Source: Pontibacter fetidus
Lineage (GTDB): Bacteria > Bacteroidota > Bacteroidia > Cytophagales > Hymenobacteraceae
Length of the DNA: 39,315 nucleotides
Assembly (NCBI RefSeq): GCF_010119545.1
Contig: NZ_JAAEAA010000029.1
Location: 1-39,315 of the forward strand
Reading direction: 5' to 3'
Shown here one piece after another: positions 25,012 to 35,027 of this stretch. A model generated the notes under the pieces. It made no database searches. It was not told the DNA's origin and was given only the letters and a program-made list of their open reading frames with translations. Each line of letters starts with the position of its first letter. The stretch's first letter is position 1. A program made the translations under genes and the position numbers.

Positions 25012-28000
25012 TTACTGGTTACCAGGTCCGGGTTCTCCTTCACCTTCTGTGGCTTCGCCTTTTTTCTTTTTGCGCTTTTTCTCTTTTTTCGGTTGTTCGT
25101 CAATTACATCTATACTTTCTGTCGTATCAATTTCCTGTTGTTGGGTAACAACTTTAAAGCCGGTTTTGCCATCCAGGTAGTTTTTACTAAAGTGCTCCAG
25201 GAAAATATTCTTATCCATGGTCTCGCCCGGGTAAAAAGCATAGTTGGTGGTAGTGCCACGGCCACGTTTAGACTTTGCTCTTACAGCTTTGTTAAACTTC
25301 TCGTTAGATGCTACCAGGTTAAGGCCATTCTCGAAGAAACTGAAGTAATACCAGGTATACTGGTCGGCCTGCAGGTATAGGTTCAGGGTAGGTTCGCCGT
25401 TCAGGTCCTGCTTAATTTCGAGGTAACCATCTACCATGGCGTTTATATCCTGCTTTAAAATACTGGCCACTCCTATTTTGCCTGTACTATACCAGCCCTT
25501 CTGCTCATTCGACCATTTCAGATCTACTTTGTTAAGTATCAGGCTCCGGATAAGCGATTTATCCAGTTTTGGCAGCGATACAGCTTCGGTACCCGCCTTG
25601 CTTATATAGTTACGCACACCACGGTCGCCGATAAATTCGCCCAGCTTATAGTATGTTGCATCGCTGCCATCTAACGCCTCAGGAGCACTTTGCGTATTTT
25701 CTTCCAGGTTTTCGGCCATGGCTACCAGTGCTGGCTCCGGCATTTCCATATCAAAAGCCAGGAAGGTATCCAGGTTATAGCTGCTGCTGTCTACGTTGGC
25801 CGTCCCGTTTCCGGAGGCTTCTACCTTAAAGTTGCGCGACGATTTGAGCAGGTTTAGTTTACCCTCGAAATGCAGCGCATTTGTGGCCTCGCTATAGCTA
25901 AGTACGTTGCCCTGGTATGCGTTGGAATTGGCACGCTCATCCCGCTCAATTTTAAACTCCTTGTTGGCTTTGTTGTAAGAAATAGAACCATCTACCTGGA
26001 ATAGGTCTAGGTCATCCTCATTCTGTTTTTTAGATACAAAGGTGTTGTATAGTTTGGCTGTAGCCGCCGACACGTGAATACCAGTATGGAGCGGTGTACC
26101 ATCGGCAGCTTTCGCTTTGTGGATCGGAATTCTTACGTTAGTCGGGTTTAGGGTGTCTTTTTTATAAGAGAACCAGTCAGCGTCGGCTTCGTTACCGGTA
26201 AAGTTAAGTTTCAGTTCGCCGTCAAAATCGAGGTATGGCTTGGTAGCATGCATCAGTGCCGTTCCCCTAAACATGATCCGCGGGAAAATATAAAACTTGT
26301 CTTTCTCTTCTATAGTTGATGTTGCAAAAGAGTAGATCGGTTTGCGCTTACCCTGTGGGTTATCGAATTTAAAATCAGTAAAATGTAATCGGAAAGAATC
26401 CTGCGCCGCATTCAGGTAATCTAAGTATGCCGAACCGCTCAATAATTTACGGGCTTTTACATCTATGTTACCTTTGTAAAACTTATGGTATTGCTGCGCA
26501 GAGTCGGCCAGCACGCGGGAGTTACGCAACGTACGAATGGTGGCATCTGCAGAAACTACTACTTTACCACTATCTGGCAGCACATACATATCGGCAACGG
26601 CAATGTAAGGCACGCCACCGGCAAGTATCGTATTCTTTTTCAGGTCGTACACGCCGCTGCCTGCCATAAAGTTAAGCGAGTCCTGTTCAGGGTGCATAGA
26701 GTAAAAGTAGTTCTTGCCGCCTTTTTCGTCGGCTTTAAGGGTGATGCGTTCGGTGTTAAAATCCCAGCGGGCACTGCGCATACTTGTTTTATACTGCGCC
26801 CTTGGGAACTCTATACTTGCCGCCCCTACTTTTTCAATACCAAAATCTACGGTACCTTTAGTCATGTCGTAGTTAAACTCCACGCCCTGGGCTTTAATTG
26901 CGGGCCTCACCTGCACATCCGACTTGGCAATCATCTGCGAGTTGTTACCTGAGAAGCTACGCTGCTTAAACAAGAACTCCGGCGAGGTAACGTTGGCCAC
27001 CGGGTTATCGAGCTCGCCGCTGCCATACATACCGCCCGGCGATAGTTTGGCTACGCCTTTAAACTTATACTTCTCTTTATAGATCTGCATCGGCTCTTTG
27101 TTGGTATGCAGGTACATCGAGTCTACTTTTGGCTGCCAGTTCATGCTGAAATTTTTCAGCTCTGCCACAGGAAACTCGGTGCCGTTCAGTTTCTCTTCTT
27201 TTATAGTTGCCTTTGCCCCTTTATCGGTTTTAACAGCATCCATGTAATAGGTATACTCAGGCGCTTCAAAAGTACCGGTCAGGTAGGTCAGGGTTCCTTT
27301 GCTTTGTATACCTTTCGAGCTCATCATAATGGTATCGTAAGCTATACCTTTGCCTCCAAATGCCGGCAGGCCTTTTGCCGATGGCTGGTAATAAAAGCCC
27401 AGCGTTTCGTCGGGCATCATAATCAGTTTGGTCTTGATATCCGGAAATATACCGCCAGAATGGAACGTACCATCAAACCCGATCGCCCCTTTACCCGAAC
27501 TCAAACTATCCAACTTAAACGGTGGCATATCGAAGTATACCGTACTGTCGTAAGCGCCACCCAACACATCAGGCCTGTTAAACGTTACCTGGGCACCAAC
27601 CGGGGCGTCAAATTTCGGGTACTCGGCATAATACTCTTTACCCGATTTATTGTCTGGTTTGTTGATGTATAGTTTACCCGTCAGGTTACCCGAGCGGCTG
27701 GTCAGTACCTGGTTCGATACTTCGCCTTTGGATGATTTACGTTTTTTAGTAACCAGGGCTATCGTGTCCAGTTTCTGCATATCGATCATGAACTTGTCGT
27801 AATCGAACTTGAACTGGGTGCCTTTAAAAGCTAGGCGGCTGGCAAACACCTGGCCACCAAACTCGATGTTACGGTTATCCAGGATGCGAACAATGCTGCT
27901 GTCCGGCACCATGTACACGCTGGCTGTATCGTTGTTAAAGGTTATTCTTTCCACCCCACGTACTTCCAGTTTGTTATTATCCATGTTCAGAGTGGCGTTG

Positions 28001-29814
28001 CGGCCCGATGGCACTACCGAACGGATCACGATATGGTCGTAGTCGCGTTTCTTTTTAGAGGCCTCTACATACAGCCATGCTTTTTTCTTCAGAGCGATGT
28101 AGCCTGTGCTGTTATCAAAATCCAGGAAGCCTTCGCGGGAAAGGTTATGCGCTCCCTGCCGGATAGCCTGCTCGTTTATCTTGTTATACTTGGATACATC
28201 GGCCGCATAAAACTCGTTTTTCTTAGCTTTCTGGGCATAAGCTACCAAGGCCTGCAACGGGTGGAAGGTGGCCACACCCACCAACTGCTGATACCGGTTA
28301 TTGGAATAATACTCCGTAGACTCGAGCTGCACAGGTATGATGGTTTTGGTATTAAGCACCGAGAAGTTGATGTTCGGGGTGTTCAGATCCCAGAAAACGC
28401 GCTCCGCTACAATTTCCATTTCGTGGTAGGTGTCGTAGAAAGGCGTGCGACTGAAAGGGCCTTTGTCTTTGGTAAGTGTAAGTTGGTTTTGAGGTTTCGA
28501 ATAGCTCAACTGCACAGCTACATGCGAAATAGAATCCTCTTTCTGATAGATAGAAACTGCTGCTTGCGATGCAACTATAACCGAGTCATTTAAAGTATAG
28601 TTAAGCGCGCGCGAACTGAATTTACGTTTGCCACCATCCACTACCGTGATCTCAGAAAGGCTGCCATCCAAAGCGCGGCTACCGATCAGGTCGCCGGCCA
28701 GCGCAAACCCGCCTCTGTATTTAATTTTTTCGCCTAAGCTTTTAACCTGGGCATCGTTGGTAAAGGACACAAAACGCGGAAACATTTTTTCACCTTTTGC
28801 ACCACGCTTCTGGCTTCTGAACTCAAAAGCCCCCTCTACCGGAGCAGCTAAAACAGCGTTGTAAGTAAGCGTAACATCGGGTGCTTTAAAGCCGGCAAAA
28901 GATGTATCAAAATTATACTTCCGAAGTATAGCCGATGCCTCGCTGCCACCTGCCTCCCAATCGTAAGAACCGCCTTCGCCCACAAAAATGCCTTTGGCCA
29001 GCATCAGTTGGCCACTTGTTTTCTGGATAGCAGTAGAGTCGTAGTTGGTAGCAATGGCGATGTCCACGTTTTCCAGCTTCAGGGTTGGGCCCGATACTTG
29101 TGGCTGTGCCGGTATAAACTGCTGCTTCAGGTTATCCTTGCGGCGCTGGGCAGCTTTTTTAGCATCTTCTTTTTTCTGCGCTTCTGATTTAGGCTTTACT
29201 ACCGGCGTACCCCAGCCGTCGTCTACAGATTCGGAGCTGGAGCCGGCTTCATCGTCCCAGGAGATATTATCCCACTCGCTGGAGCTTTCGGCTTTCTCGT
29301 CTTCTTTTTTACTGGTTACCCCTTCGTAAGCAAAACTAAAATTACCGCCCGTGGCATATAGTCTATAGTTGGTCTTCTGAAAAATGCGGCCTGTAGTTAA
29401 GTATAGGTTGCTTGTATTCAGGAAAGTACCGGCATTGGCCAGGTCTTCGTTATCAATCGTTTTTTCAACTACATCCAACATACTGGTAAGGCTGCTACTG
29501 CGCAGGTTATGCTTGTTTACACCGGCTACCAGCATGGCATAAAAATCGGAGAAGTGCGGGTTAGAACGCATCTTTTTACGATACATTTTCTGCGATATCT
29601 CGACTACCTGCTCTTTCTGCTTGTCGGTAAGTTTGCCGCTGTTCCAGATTTCTTCCAATCCGGCATTCAGTTCGGCAGCATTTGCTACTTTGCCAACTAC
29701 CATCAGGTTTTTGGCTTCGGTAATAAACTCGGCTGGTTTGTTAGAAAATTTGCTTTGTGCCTGCGCTACAAAGGATGTCAGTAAAAATAAAAAGGGTAGA
29801 AGTTTGTACCTCAT
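25012..29814 (-). CDS. Giant exported beta-rich protein, unassigned
   Basis: A 1600-residue protein with a clear signal peptide (MRYKLLPFLFLLTSFVAQAQ, residues 1-20). After a helical N-terminal domain (about 25-160) comes a charged low-complexity linker (169-230; Lys, Glu, Ser, Asp), then more than 1200 residues of alternating short strands and turns with almost no predicted helix. Stretches such as LNYTLNDSVIVASQAAVSIY recall the repetitive strand pattern of OstA/LptA-like or AsmA-like bridge proteins, but no name-giving motif is visible. The C-terminus is a basic then acidic Lys/Glu/Gly tail (about 1570-1600). It is last in an operon with a DUF6150-like gene and prmA, starting 21 nt after prmA. 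Role unknown; envelope biogenesis is a guess. Confidence 0.8.
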   Translation of the reverse strand: MRYKLLPFLFLLTSFVAQAQSKFSNKPAEFITEAKNLMVVGKVANAAELNAGLEEIWNSGKLTDKQKEQVVEISQKMYRKKMRSNPHFSDFYAMLVAGVNKHNLRSSSLTSMLDVVEKTIDNEDLANAGTFLNTSNLYLTTGRIFQKTNYRLYATGGNFSFAYEGVTSKKEDEKAESSSEWDNISWDDEAGSSSESVDDGWGTPVVKPKSEAQKKEDAKKAAQRRKDNLKQQFIPAQPQVSGPTLKLENVDIAIATNYDSTAIQKTSGQLMLAKGIFVGEGGSYDWEAGGSEASAILRKYNFDTSFAGFKAPDVTLTYNAVLAAPVEGAFEFRSQKRGAKGEKMFPRFVSFTNDAQVKSLGEKIKYRGGFALAGDLIGSRALDGSLSEITVVDGGKRKFSSRALNYTLNDSVIVASQAAVSIYQKEDSISHVAVQLSYSKPQNQLTLTKDKGPFSRTPFYDTYHEMEIVAERVFWDLNTPNINFSVLNTKTIIPVQLESTEYYSNNRYQQLVGVATFHPLQALVAYAQKAKKNEFYAADVSKYNKINEQAIRQGAHNLSREGFLDFDNSTGYIALKKKAWLYVEASKKKRDYDHIVIRSVVPSGRNATLNMDNNKLEVRGVERITFNNDTASVYMVPDSSIVRILDNRNIEFGGQVFASRLAFKGTQFKFDYDKFMIDMQKLDTIALVTKKRKSSKGEVSNQVLTSRSGNLTGKLYINKPDNKSGKEYYAEYPKFDAPVGAQVTFNRPDVLGGAYDSTVYFDMPPFKLDSLSSGKGAIGFDGTFHSGGIFPDIKTKLIMMPDETLGFYYQPSAKGLPAFGGKGIAYDTIMMSSKGIQSKGTLTYLTGTFEAPEYTYYMDAVKTDKGAKATIKEEKLNGTEFPVAELKNFSMNWQPKVDSMYLHTNKEPMQIYKEKYKFKGVAKLSPGGMYGSGELDNPVANVTSPEFLFKQRSFSGNNSQMIAKSDVQVRPAIKAQGVEFNYDMTKGTVDFGIEKVGAASIEFPRAQYKTSMRSARWDFNTERITLKADEKGGKNYFYSMHPEQDSLNFMAGSGVYDLKKNTILAGGVPYIAVADMYVLPDSGKVVVSADATIRTLRNSRVLADSAQQYHKFYKGNIDVKARKLLSGSAYLDYLNAAQDSFRLHFTDFKFDNPQGKRKPIYSFATSTIEEKDKFYIFPRIMFRGTALMHATKPYLDFDGELKLNFTGNEADADWFSYKKDTLNPTNVRIPIHKAKAADGTPLHTGIHVSAATAKLYNTFVSKKQNEDDLDLFQVDGSISYNKANKEFKIERDERANSNAYQGNVLSYSEATNALHFEGKLNLLKSSRNFKVEASGNGTANVDSSSYNLDTFLAFDMEMPEPALVAMAENLEENTQSAPEALDGSDATYYKLGEFIGDRGVRNYISKAGTEAVSLPKLDKSLIRSLILNKVDLKWSNEQKGWYSTGKIGVASILKQDINAMVDGYLEIKQDLNGEPTLNLYLQADQYTWYYFSFFENGLNLVASNEKFNKAVRAKSKRGRGTTTNYAFYPGETMDKNIFLEHFSKNYLDGKTGFKVVTQQQEIDTTESIDVIDEQPKKEKKRKKKKGEATEGEGEPGPGNQ

Positions 29815-29835
29815 AGCAGTACCGGTTAATAAGTG

Positions 29836-30666
29836 TTAGCTGTTTTTAAAGATCGCAGAAACCCAGTTGTTTTTCACGCGGTGCGACAGGTAGGTTAGCC
29901 CCAGTTCGGTAGCCCGCTCCTGCAGCATCGGGAGGTCTTCGGTATAAAATCCGCTCAGTAGCAAGTAGCCTTCCGGCTTCAACACAGCTACATAAGCAGG
30001 CATATCTTCGAGTAAAACGTTGCGGTTGATGTTGGCAAGTATAATGTCGTATGGTTGGTCACCGGCTATAGTTTCAGCACCGCCTAAACGCACATCTATA
30101 GTTTCGTAACCATTCAGTTCAGCATTTTCGCGGGCATTTTCTACGGTCCAGTCTTCAATCTCAACAGCTACTATCTCTTTCGCCCCTAGTTCGCCAGCCA
30201 TTATAGCAAGTATACCTGTACCACAACCCATGTCCAGTACGCGCTTGTTCTGGTGGTCCAGGGTCAGCTGGTTTTCTATCATCAGCGTGGTGGTTTCGTG
30301 GTGGCCCGTACCAAACGACATTTTCGGATTGATCACGATATCGTACTTGGCGTTAGCAGGTTTCTCGTGGAACGATGCCCGCACCGATACCTGATCGCCT
30401 ATAAAAAGCGGCTCGAAATTGCGTTCCCATTCTTCGTTCCAGTTCTGGCGCGCTATTTTTTTTGTAGTATAGGTCAGCTGCACCATATCGGCGTAGCGGG
30501 CTATAGTTTCTTCCAGCGCCTGCTGGTTATACTTGTCTTCGTCAATGTAAGCACTAAAGCCATTTTCGTTCTCCACAAAGGCATCAAAGCCCAGCTCTCC
30601 CAGCTCGGCGGTTAGTATGTCCGCAAATTCAGCGTTTACTTCTAAGGTTACTTCTATAAAATCCAT
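29836..30666 (-). CDS. prmA: Ribosomal protein L11 methyltransferase
   Basis: PrmA trimethylates L11 with S-adenosylmethionine. The 276-residue product begins MDFIEVTLEVNAEFADILTAE (N-terminal substrate-recognition domain), has the linker tryptophans in RQNWNEEWERNFEPLFI, and the methyltransferase motif I LDMGCGTGILAI and motif IV ILANINRNVL. Reading on from 30666 to a TTG at 30687 would add seven residues overlapping the upstream gene; the ATG at 30666 matches family starts. It lies 8 nt downstream of the DUF6150-like gene and upstream of the giant protein. Confidence 0.95.
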   Translation of the reverse strand: MDFIEVTLEVNAEFADILTAELGELGFDAFVENENGFSAYIDEDKYNQQALEETIARYADMVQLTYTTKKIARQNWNEEWERNFEPLFIGDQVSVRASFHEKPANAKYDIVINPKMSFGTGHHETTTLMIENQLTLDHQNKRVLDMGCGTGILAIMAGELGAKEIVAVEIEDWTVENARENAELNGYETIDVRLGGAETIAGDQPYDIILANINRNVLLEDMPAYVAVLKPEGYLLLSGFYTEDLPMLQERATELGLTYLSHRVKNNWVSAIFKNS

Positions 30667-30674
30667 GGTATGTG

Positions 30675-31031
30675 TTATTCGCGGCAAGTGGCAAACGAGC
30701 GCACTGTGGTAAAATGCACGGTTATATCGGCCAGGTTACGGTTATCGGTTACGTACAAAATGTGATCTGCAAATGCCTTGTTAGGTGTAAGATACCAAAC
30801 AGCCGTAGCATCCGCAAAAAGTTTGTTGCTCTCGCGGTATACAACCATATCGGCAAAGGCTTCTTCTTCGCCCAGGAAAACCGTGTAGGCAGCATCGTTT
30901 TTATAACGGGCATCACGCTCCAGGTACACCGAACCGTATATGCGGCAATGGTCCTTACCTACCGGCTGCGCAGAAGCACCAGTCTTAAAAAAAGGCAAAA
31001 GCGCCAGCCAGAAAGTAAATAGTACAGGCAT
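30675..31031 (-). CDS. Exported repeat protein, DUF6150-like
   Basis: A 118-residue protein with a signal peptide (1-21, ending ASAQ). The mature part consists of about four copies of a repeat of roughly 22 residues with the pattern FAD-x-x-V/LY: AFADMVVYRES, LFADATAVWYL, AFADHILYVTD and LADITVHFT. This beta-strand-and-turn repeat is what I recall for DUF6150, a family of no known function. It is the first gene of the operon with prmA and the giant protein, with a -7 promoter box just upstream. The two cysteines (near 29 and at the C-terminus) could form a disulfide in the periplasm. Confidence 0.75.
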   Translation of the reverse strand: MPVLFTFWLALLPFFKTGASAQPVGKDHCRIYGSVYLERDARYKNDAAYTVFLGEEEAFADMVVYRESNKLFADATAVWYLTPNKAFADHILYVTDNRNLADITVHFTTVRSFATCRE

Positions 31032-31046
31032 AGTTCACATTTTATT

Positions 31047-31054
31047 CAAAGATA
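31047..31054 (-). promoter_or_regulatory. Promoter -7 box of the DUF6150-prmA operon
   Basis: Minus-strand TATCTTTG is a perfect -7 box. The region where -33 should lie overlaps the tpiA terminator, and no TTG is at the right spacing. The leader would be about 10 nt. Confidence 0.5.
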
Positions 31055-31069
31055 ACGATTTACGGCAAC

Positions 31070-31104
31070 AAAAAGGCTGCCAACACAATGTATCGGCAGC
31101 CTTT
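31070..31104 (-). terminator. Terminator after tpiA
   Basis: The 10-bp stem AAAGGCTGCC/GGCAGCCTTT is followed on the minus strand by TTGTTGCC after a T-run. The right arm ends about 20 nt from the tpiA stop. Confidence 0.85.
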
Positions 31105-31124
31105 CTGGTTCAAAAATATAATTC

Positions 31125-31886
31125 TTAGAACGATTTAATGATATCGGCAAAATCTCTGGACTTAAGTGACGCCCCACCAATCAGGCCTCCATCCACATCA
31201 GGCTGCGAGAATAGTTCTTTGGCATTGCCCGGGTTACAGCTACCGCCATACAGGATAGAACAGTTAAAAGCAGCTTCGGCATCAAACATTTTAGAAAGCT
31301 GCTCACGGATATACGCGTGCATTTCCTGTGCCTGCTGGCTGCTGGCTGTGCGGCCTGTACCAATCGCCCAGATCGGCTCATAGGCTACCACTACCTGGTC
31401 AAACTCTTCATTGCTCAGGTAAGAAAGGCTATCGTGTAGTTGCTTGCCTACATACTCAAAGTGGTTCTCCGCATCGCGCTCTTCCAAAGGTTCGCCGCAG
31501 CAGAAAATTGGTCTTAAACCCTGTGCTATAGTTGCTTTCAGTTTTTTGTAAAGTGTCTGGGCATCTTCGTGGTGGTACATGCGGCGCTCGCTGTGGCCGA
31601 TGATCACATATTCCGTACCAACCGACTTCAGCATACTTGCCGACACCTCACCGGTATAAGCACCGCTTTCATGCTCGCTTACGTTCTGAGCTGCCAAATG
31701 CATCAGGTCGTTGCCTTGGGTCAGTTTGCCTACGCTTTGCAGGAACGGGAAAGGTGGTGCCACGATCACGGTTACATCACCGGTTACTTCGTCTTTCACC
31801 ATGTTATCGATCTCCGACACAAGCGACAGCGCTTCTTCATAGGTCTTGTTCATTTTCCAGTTGCCGGCAACAATTCGTTTTCTCAT
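31125..31886 (-). CDS. tpiA: Triosephosphate isomerase
   Basis: TpiA interconverts dihydroxyacetone phosphate and glyceraldehyde 3-phosphate in glycolysis. The 253-residue (beta/alpha)8 enzyme carries MRKRIVAGNWKMNKT at the start (Lys11-type active-site residue), VIIGHSERR with the electrophilic His, VVAYEPIWAIGTGRT with the catalytic Glu near 169, and the phosphate-binding YGGSCNPGN and GLIGGASL loops. Full length and no oddities. It is monocistronic. Confidence 0.97.
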   Translation of the reverse strand: MRKRIVAGNWKMNKTYEEALSLVSEIDNMVKDEVTGDVTVIVAPPFPFLQSVGKLTQGNDLMHLAAQNVSEHESGAYTGEVSASMLKSVGTEYVIIGHSERRMYHHEDAQTLYKKLKATIAQGLRPIFCCGEPLEERDAENHFEYVGKQLHDSLSYLSNEEFDQVVVAYEPIWAIGTGRTASSQQAQEMHAYIREQLSKMFDAEAAFNCSILYGGSCNPGNAKELFSQPDVDGGLIGGASLKSRDFADIIKSF

Positions 31887-31968
31887 GTTTTATAGTTTGA
31901 TAATGAAATTATAGTTGGTTTATCAGCTTCCGCTGCTTTACGGCAAGTTAGTAATTTATGGTTTATCC

Positions 31969-32077
31969 CAACCCTGCCCTCCCCTAAAAACAGGGGAGGG
32001 AGCTAAAATTTCAGACTAAAAAGCTCAATTAATTTATAATGAGCAAAGAACACCCTCTCCTGTTTTCAGGAGGGGTA
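31969..32077. repeat. Paired-hairpin intergenic repeat, copy A
   Basis: Two hairpins about 50 nt apart: CCCTCCCCT/AGGGGAGGG (31977-31985 with 31992-32000) and an imperfect ACCCTCTCCTG/CAGGAGGGGT (32052-32076). The outer words CAACCCTGCC and GGAGGGGTA recur in the copies near the right edge. Confidence 0.6.
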
Positions 32078-32162
32078 CAACTATAAAACTATAACCCTGA
32101 ACTATAGCAAAGGCCAAATTCTGAAAATCTAACCTAATCTCATAAATCCTGATTCAGACAAA

Positions 32163-32199
32163 CAAAAAAGCCGCAGCAACTATAGCGTTACTGCGGCTT
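32163..32199 (-). terminator. Terminator after uvrA
   Basis: The 9-bp stem AAGCCGCAG/CTGCGGCTT (32168-32176 with 32191-32199) is followed on the minus strand by six T and G. The loop contains a CTATAG site. Confidence 0.9.
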
Positions 32200-32219
32200 C
32201 CAAAATTTTATAGCTCCAA

Positions 32220-35027
32220 CTATAGTTTATCCTTCAAGAAACGGGCAGTATGGTTGTCTTCCAGTTTGGCCATGTCTTCCGGGGTACCTTCAAATAACAA
32301 GTGCCCGCCGTTTATACCACCTTCCGGGCCGAGGTCTATAATCCAGTCTGCGGATTTAATGATATCCATGTTGTGCTCGATGATGACAACGGTGTTACCG
32401 TTCTCTATCAATGCATTAATGGATGTTAGCAGTTTACTGATGTCATGAAAGTGAAGGCCGGTACTTGGCTCATCGAAAATAAACAAGATATCCTCCTGGT
32501 GCGGCTGTGCCCCTTTGGTTAAGAAAGATGCCAGTTTTACACGTTGCGCCTCGCCACCCGACAACGTATTGCTCGACTGACCCAACCGGATATAACCCAA
32601 TCCAACATCATTCAGCGGTTTCATTTTTTCAATGATCTTTGGCTGGTCGGCAAAAAAGTCGATGCTGTCGGCAATGGTCATGTCCAGCACTTCGGCTATA
32701 CTTTTCTCTTTGTACTTGATGTCCAGTACATCCTGCTTAAAGCGATTCCCGTGGCAGCTTTCGCAGGTTAGGTAGATATCAGCCATAAACTGCATTTCTA
32801 TCTTTACCTGCCCCTCGCCCTGGCAAACTTCGCACCGACCACCTTCGATGTTAAACGAAAAGTGCGACGGTTTAAACCCACGTGCTTTAGCTAAGTGCTG
32901 ATCAGCGTACAACGTCCGGATTGCATCATAAGCCTTTACATACGTTACGGGGTTAGAGCGCGACGATTTACCGATCGGATTCTGGTCTACAAATTCTACA
33001 TGCTTAATCTTGTTATAGTCGCCGGCCAGTTTATCGAATTTACCAGTTGCCTCTGATGTTGCGCCATGCAGCTTTTGCATGGCTGGGGCCAGTATCTTTT
33101 TGATCAGCGTTGATTTACCTGAACCACTTACCCCCGTTACTACGGTCATCACACCCAACGGCACCTTCACGCTCAGGTTTTTAAGGTTGTTCTCGCGGGC
33201 ACCAATAATCTCAACAGCGTTGCGCCATTTGCGGCGCTGGCTTGGGACTGGCACTTCCATGCGGCCACTCAGGTATTTGGCAGTGTAGGTATCGCCTTGT
33301 TTGGTCAGCTCATCCAGTGTGCCCTGAAACATCAGGTTACCGCCACCCGAGCCTGCCTCCGGTCCAATATCGATGAGTTGGTCAGCAGCGCGCATCATTT
33401 CTTCTTCGTGCTCTACAACTATAACGGTGTTGCCCAGTTGCTGCAATGTGCGCAATACGCCTATCAATTGCTCAGAGTCTTTCGGGTGCAGGCCTATACT
33501 TGGCTCATCCAGAATGTACATAGACCCAACCAATGCACTGCCCAGCGAGGTAGCCAGGTTTATGCGCTGGCTCTCGCCACCAGAAAGTGTATTAGATAAT
33601 CTATTGAGTGTTAAATACCCCAAGCCTACACGTTGCAGATAACCTAAGCGGTTCGTTACTTCGGTTACAAGTCTGTCGGCCACACTGCGTTCGTGCTCCG
33701 TAAGTTCTATAGTTTCGAAAAAAGGCAGCACCTGCGTGATCGGCATCAGTACCAAATCGGTTATGCTTTTGCCATTTACTTTTACATAGCTGGCATCTTT
33801 ACGTAACCGCGAACCTTTGCAATCGGGGCAGGTGGTGCGGCCACGGTAGCGCGACAGCATTACGCGGTATTGTATCTTATGTGTCTGGGTTTGCAGGTGC
33901 CTGAAAAAGTCGTTCAGTCCTTCAAAATATTTATTACCCGTCCAGAGCAGTTCCTGTTCAGCTTCTGAAAGCTCGTTGTAAGGGCGATGGATCGGGAAAT
34001 CGAAGCGGATACCGTTTTTTATCAGTGGCTGCAGCCATTCGTTCATTTTATCTGAACGCCAGGGCGCGATGGCTCCTTCATACACGGTCAGGCTTTTGTC
34101 AGGTATAACCAGGTCGGGGTCAATGCCCAGCACGGAACCAAAACCTTCGCAGGTCTGGCAGGCACCGTATGGGTTGTTAAAACTGAAGAAGTTGACTGAC
34201 GGCTCTTCAAATACCATCCCGTCCAGCTCAAACTTATCTGAGAAAACACGCTCCTGCTCATCGCCATACTTTACGCGGCACTCGCCATGTCCTTCGTAAA
34301 AAGCAGTCTGCACTGAGTCGGCAATTCGAAACTGCAGGTCTTCGTCGGCTTGGTAAATAACGGCGCGGTCTATCAGGATGTATACTTCTTTGCCCAGCTT
34401 CGGATTTTTCTGCTCCAGCAGTTCTTCAATAAAGTAAACTTCGCCGTTGGCATAAATTCGGGAATATCCCTTCTGTAAGAGCAGGTCCAGTTCTTTAGCC
34501 AAGGTGCGGTCTTTCTGTTGCTGCAGCGGTGCCAGTATCATAACACGGGCTTCATCTTCCAGCGAGAAAATAAAGTTCACCACATCTGTTACCGTGTCTT
34601 TCTTAACTACCTCCCCAGAAATGGGCGAAATAGTTTTGCCGATGCGTGCATACAACAGCTTCAGGTAATCGTAAATTTCTGTGCTGGTACCTACCGTAGA
34701 CCGGTTGTTTTTTATACTTACTTTTTGCTCGATGGCGATGGCCGGGCTGATACCTTTAATGTAATCCACATCCGGTTTATCCATACGACCCAGGAACTGG
34801 CGGGCATACGAGCTTAAGCTTTCCACGTACATGCGCTGTCCTTCGGCATATAATGTATCAAAAGCAAGTGATGATTTACCTGAACCGGAAAGGCCTGTAA
34901 CAACTATAAATTGGTTGCGTGGCAGGGCTACGCTTAGGTTTTTAAGGTTATGCACCCGTGCACCTTTTATAATTATATTCTGACGCGCGTCTAACTCGTC
35001 GAGGTTATAGTTGGGAGTTATTGCCAT
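32220..35027 (-). CDS. uvrA: Excinuclease ABC subunit A
   Basis: UvrA is the damage-sensing ATPase of nucleotide excision repair. The 935-residue product has two ABC ATPase modules: Walker [10 protein letters not shown] and GVSGSGKST, signatures LSGGESQR and LSGGEAQR, and two zinc-binding sets in [10 protein letters not shown] / CPDCKGSR and [10 protein letters not shown] / CESCHGNR. The frame reaches further upstream to a TTG at 35066, but the ATG at 35027 ([13 protein letters not shown]) sits just before the first conserved strand. Monocistronic; the stop codon TAG lies inside a CTATAG site. Confidence 0.96.
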   Translation of the reverse strand: MAITPNYNLDELDARQNIIIKGARVHNLKNLSVALPRNQFIVVTGLSGSGKSSLAFDTLYAEGQRMYVESLSSYARQFLGRMDKPDVDYIKGISPAIAIEQKVSIKNNRSTVGTSTEIYDYLKLLYARIGKTISPISGEVVKKDTVTDVVNFIFSLEDEARVMILAPLQQQKDRTLAKELDLLLQKGYSRIYANGEVYFIEELLEQKNPKLGKEVYILIDRAVIYQADEDLQFRIADSVQTAFYEGHGECRVKYGDEQERVFSDKFELDGMVFEEPSVNFFSFNNPYGACQTCEGFGSVLGIDPDLVIPDKSLTVYEGAIAPWRSDKMNEWLQPLIKNGIRFDFPIHRPYNELSEAEQELLWTGNKYFEGLNDFFRHLQTQTHKIQYRVMLSRYRGRTTCPDCKGSRLRKDASYVKVNGKSITDLVLMPITQVLPFFETIELTEHERSVADRLVTEVTNRLGYLQRVGLGYLTLNRLSNTLSGGESQRINLATSLGSALVGSMYILDEPSIGLHPKDSEQLIGVLRTLQQLGNTVIVVEHEEEMMRAADQLIDIGPEAGSGGGNLMFQGTLDELTKQGDTYTAKYLSGRMEVPVPSQRRKWRNAVEIIGARENNLKNLSVKVPLGVMTVVTGVSGSGKSTLIKKILAPAMQKLHGATSEATGKFDKLAGDYNKIKHVEFVDQNPIGKSSRSNPVTYVKAYDAIRTLYADQHLAKARGFKPSHFSFNIEGGRCEVCQGEGQVKIEMQFMADIYLTCESCHGNRFKQDVLDIKYKEKSIAEVLDMTIADSIDFFADQPKIIEKMKPLNDVGLGYIRLGQSSNTLSGGEAQRVKLASFLTKGAQPHQEDILFIFDEPSTGLHFHDISKLLTSINALIENGNTVVIIEHNMDIIKSADWIIDLGPEGGINGGHLLFEGTPEDMAKLEDNHTARFLKDKL

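Larger units (their letters stand above)
31887..32219. other. Intergenic region with paired palindromic repeats
   Basis: This 333-bp stretch between the uvrA stop and the tpiA start contains no credible gene. It has a paired-hairpin repeat (31969-32077, entered separately), three CTATAG sites and the uvrA terminator. A promoter for tpiA must lie near 31890-31960 but no convincing boxes are visible. Confidence 0.6.
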
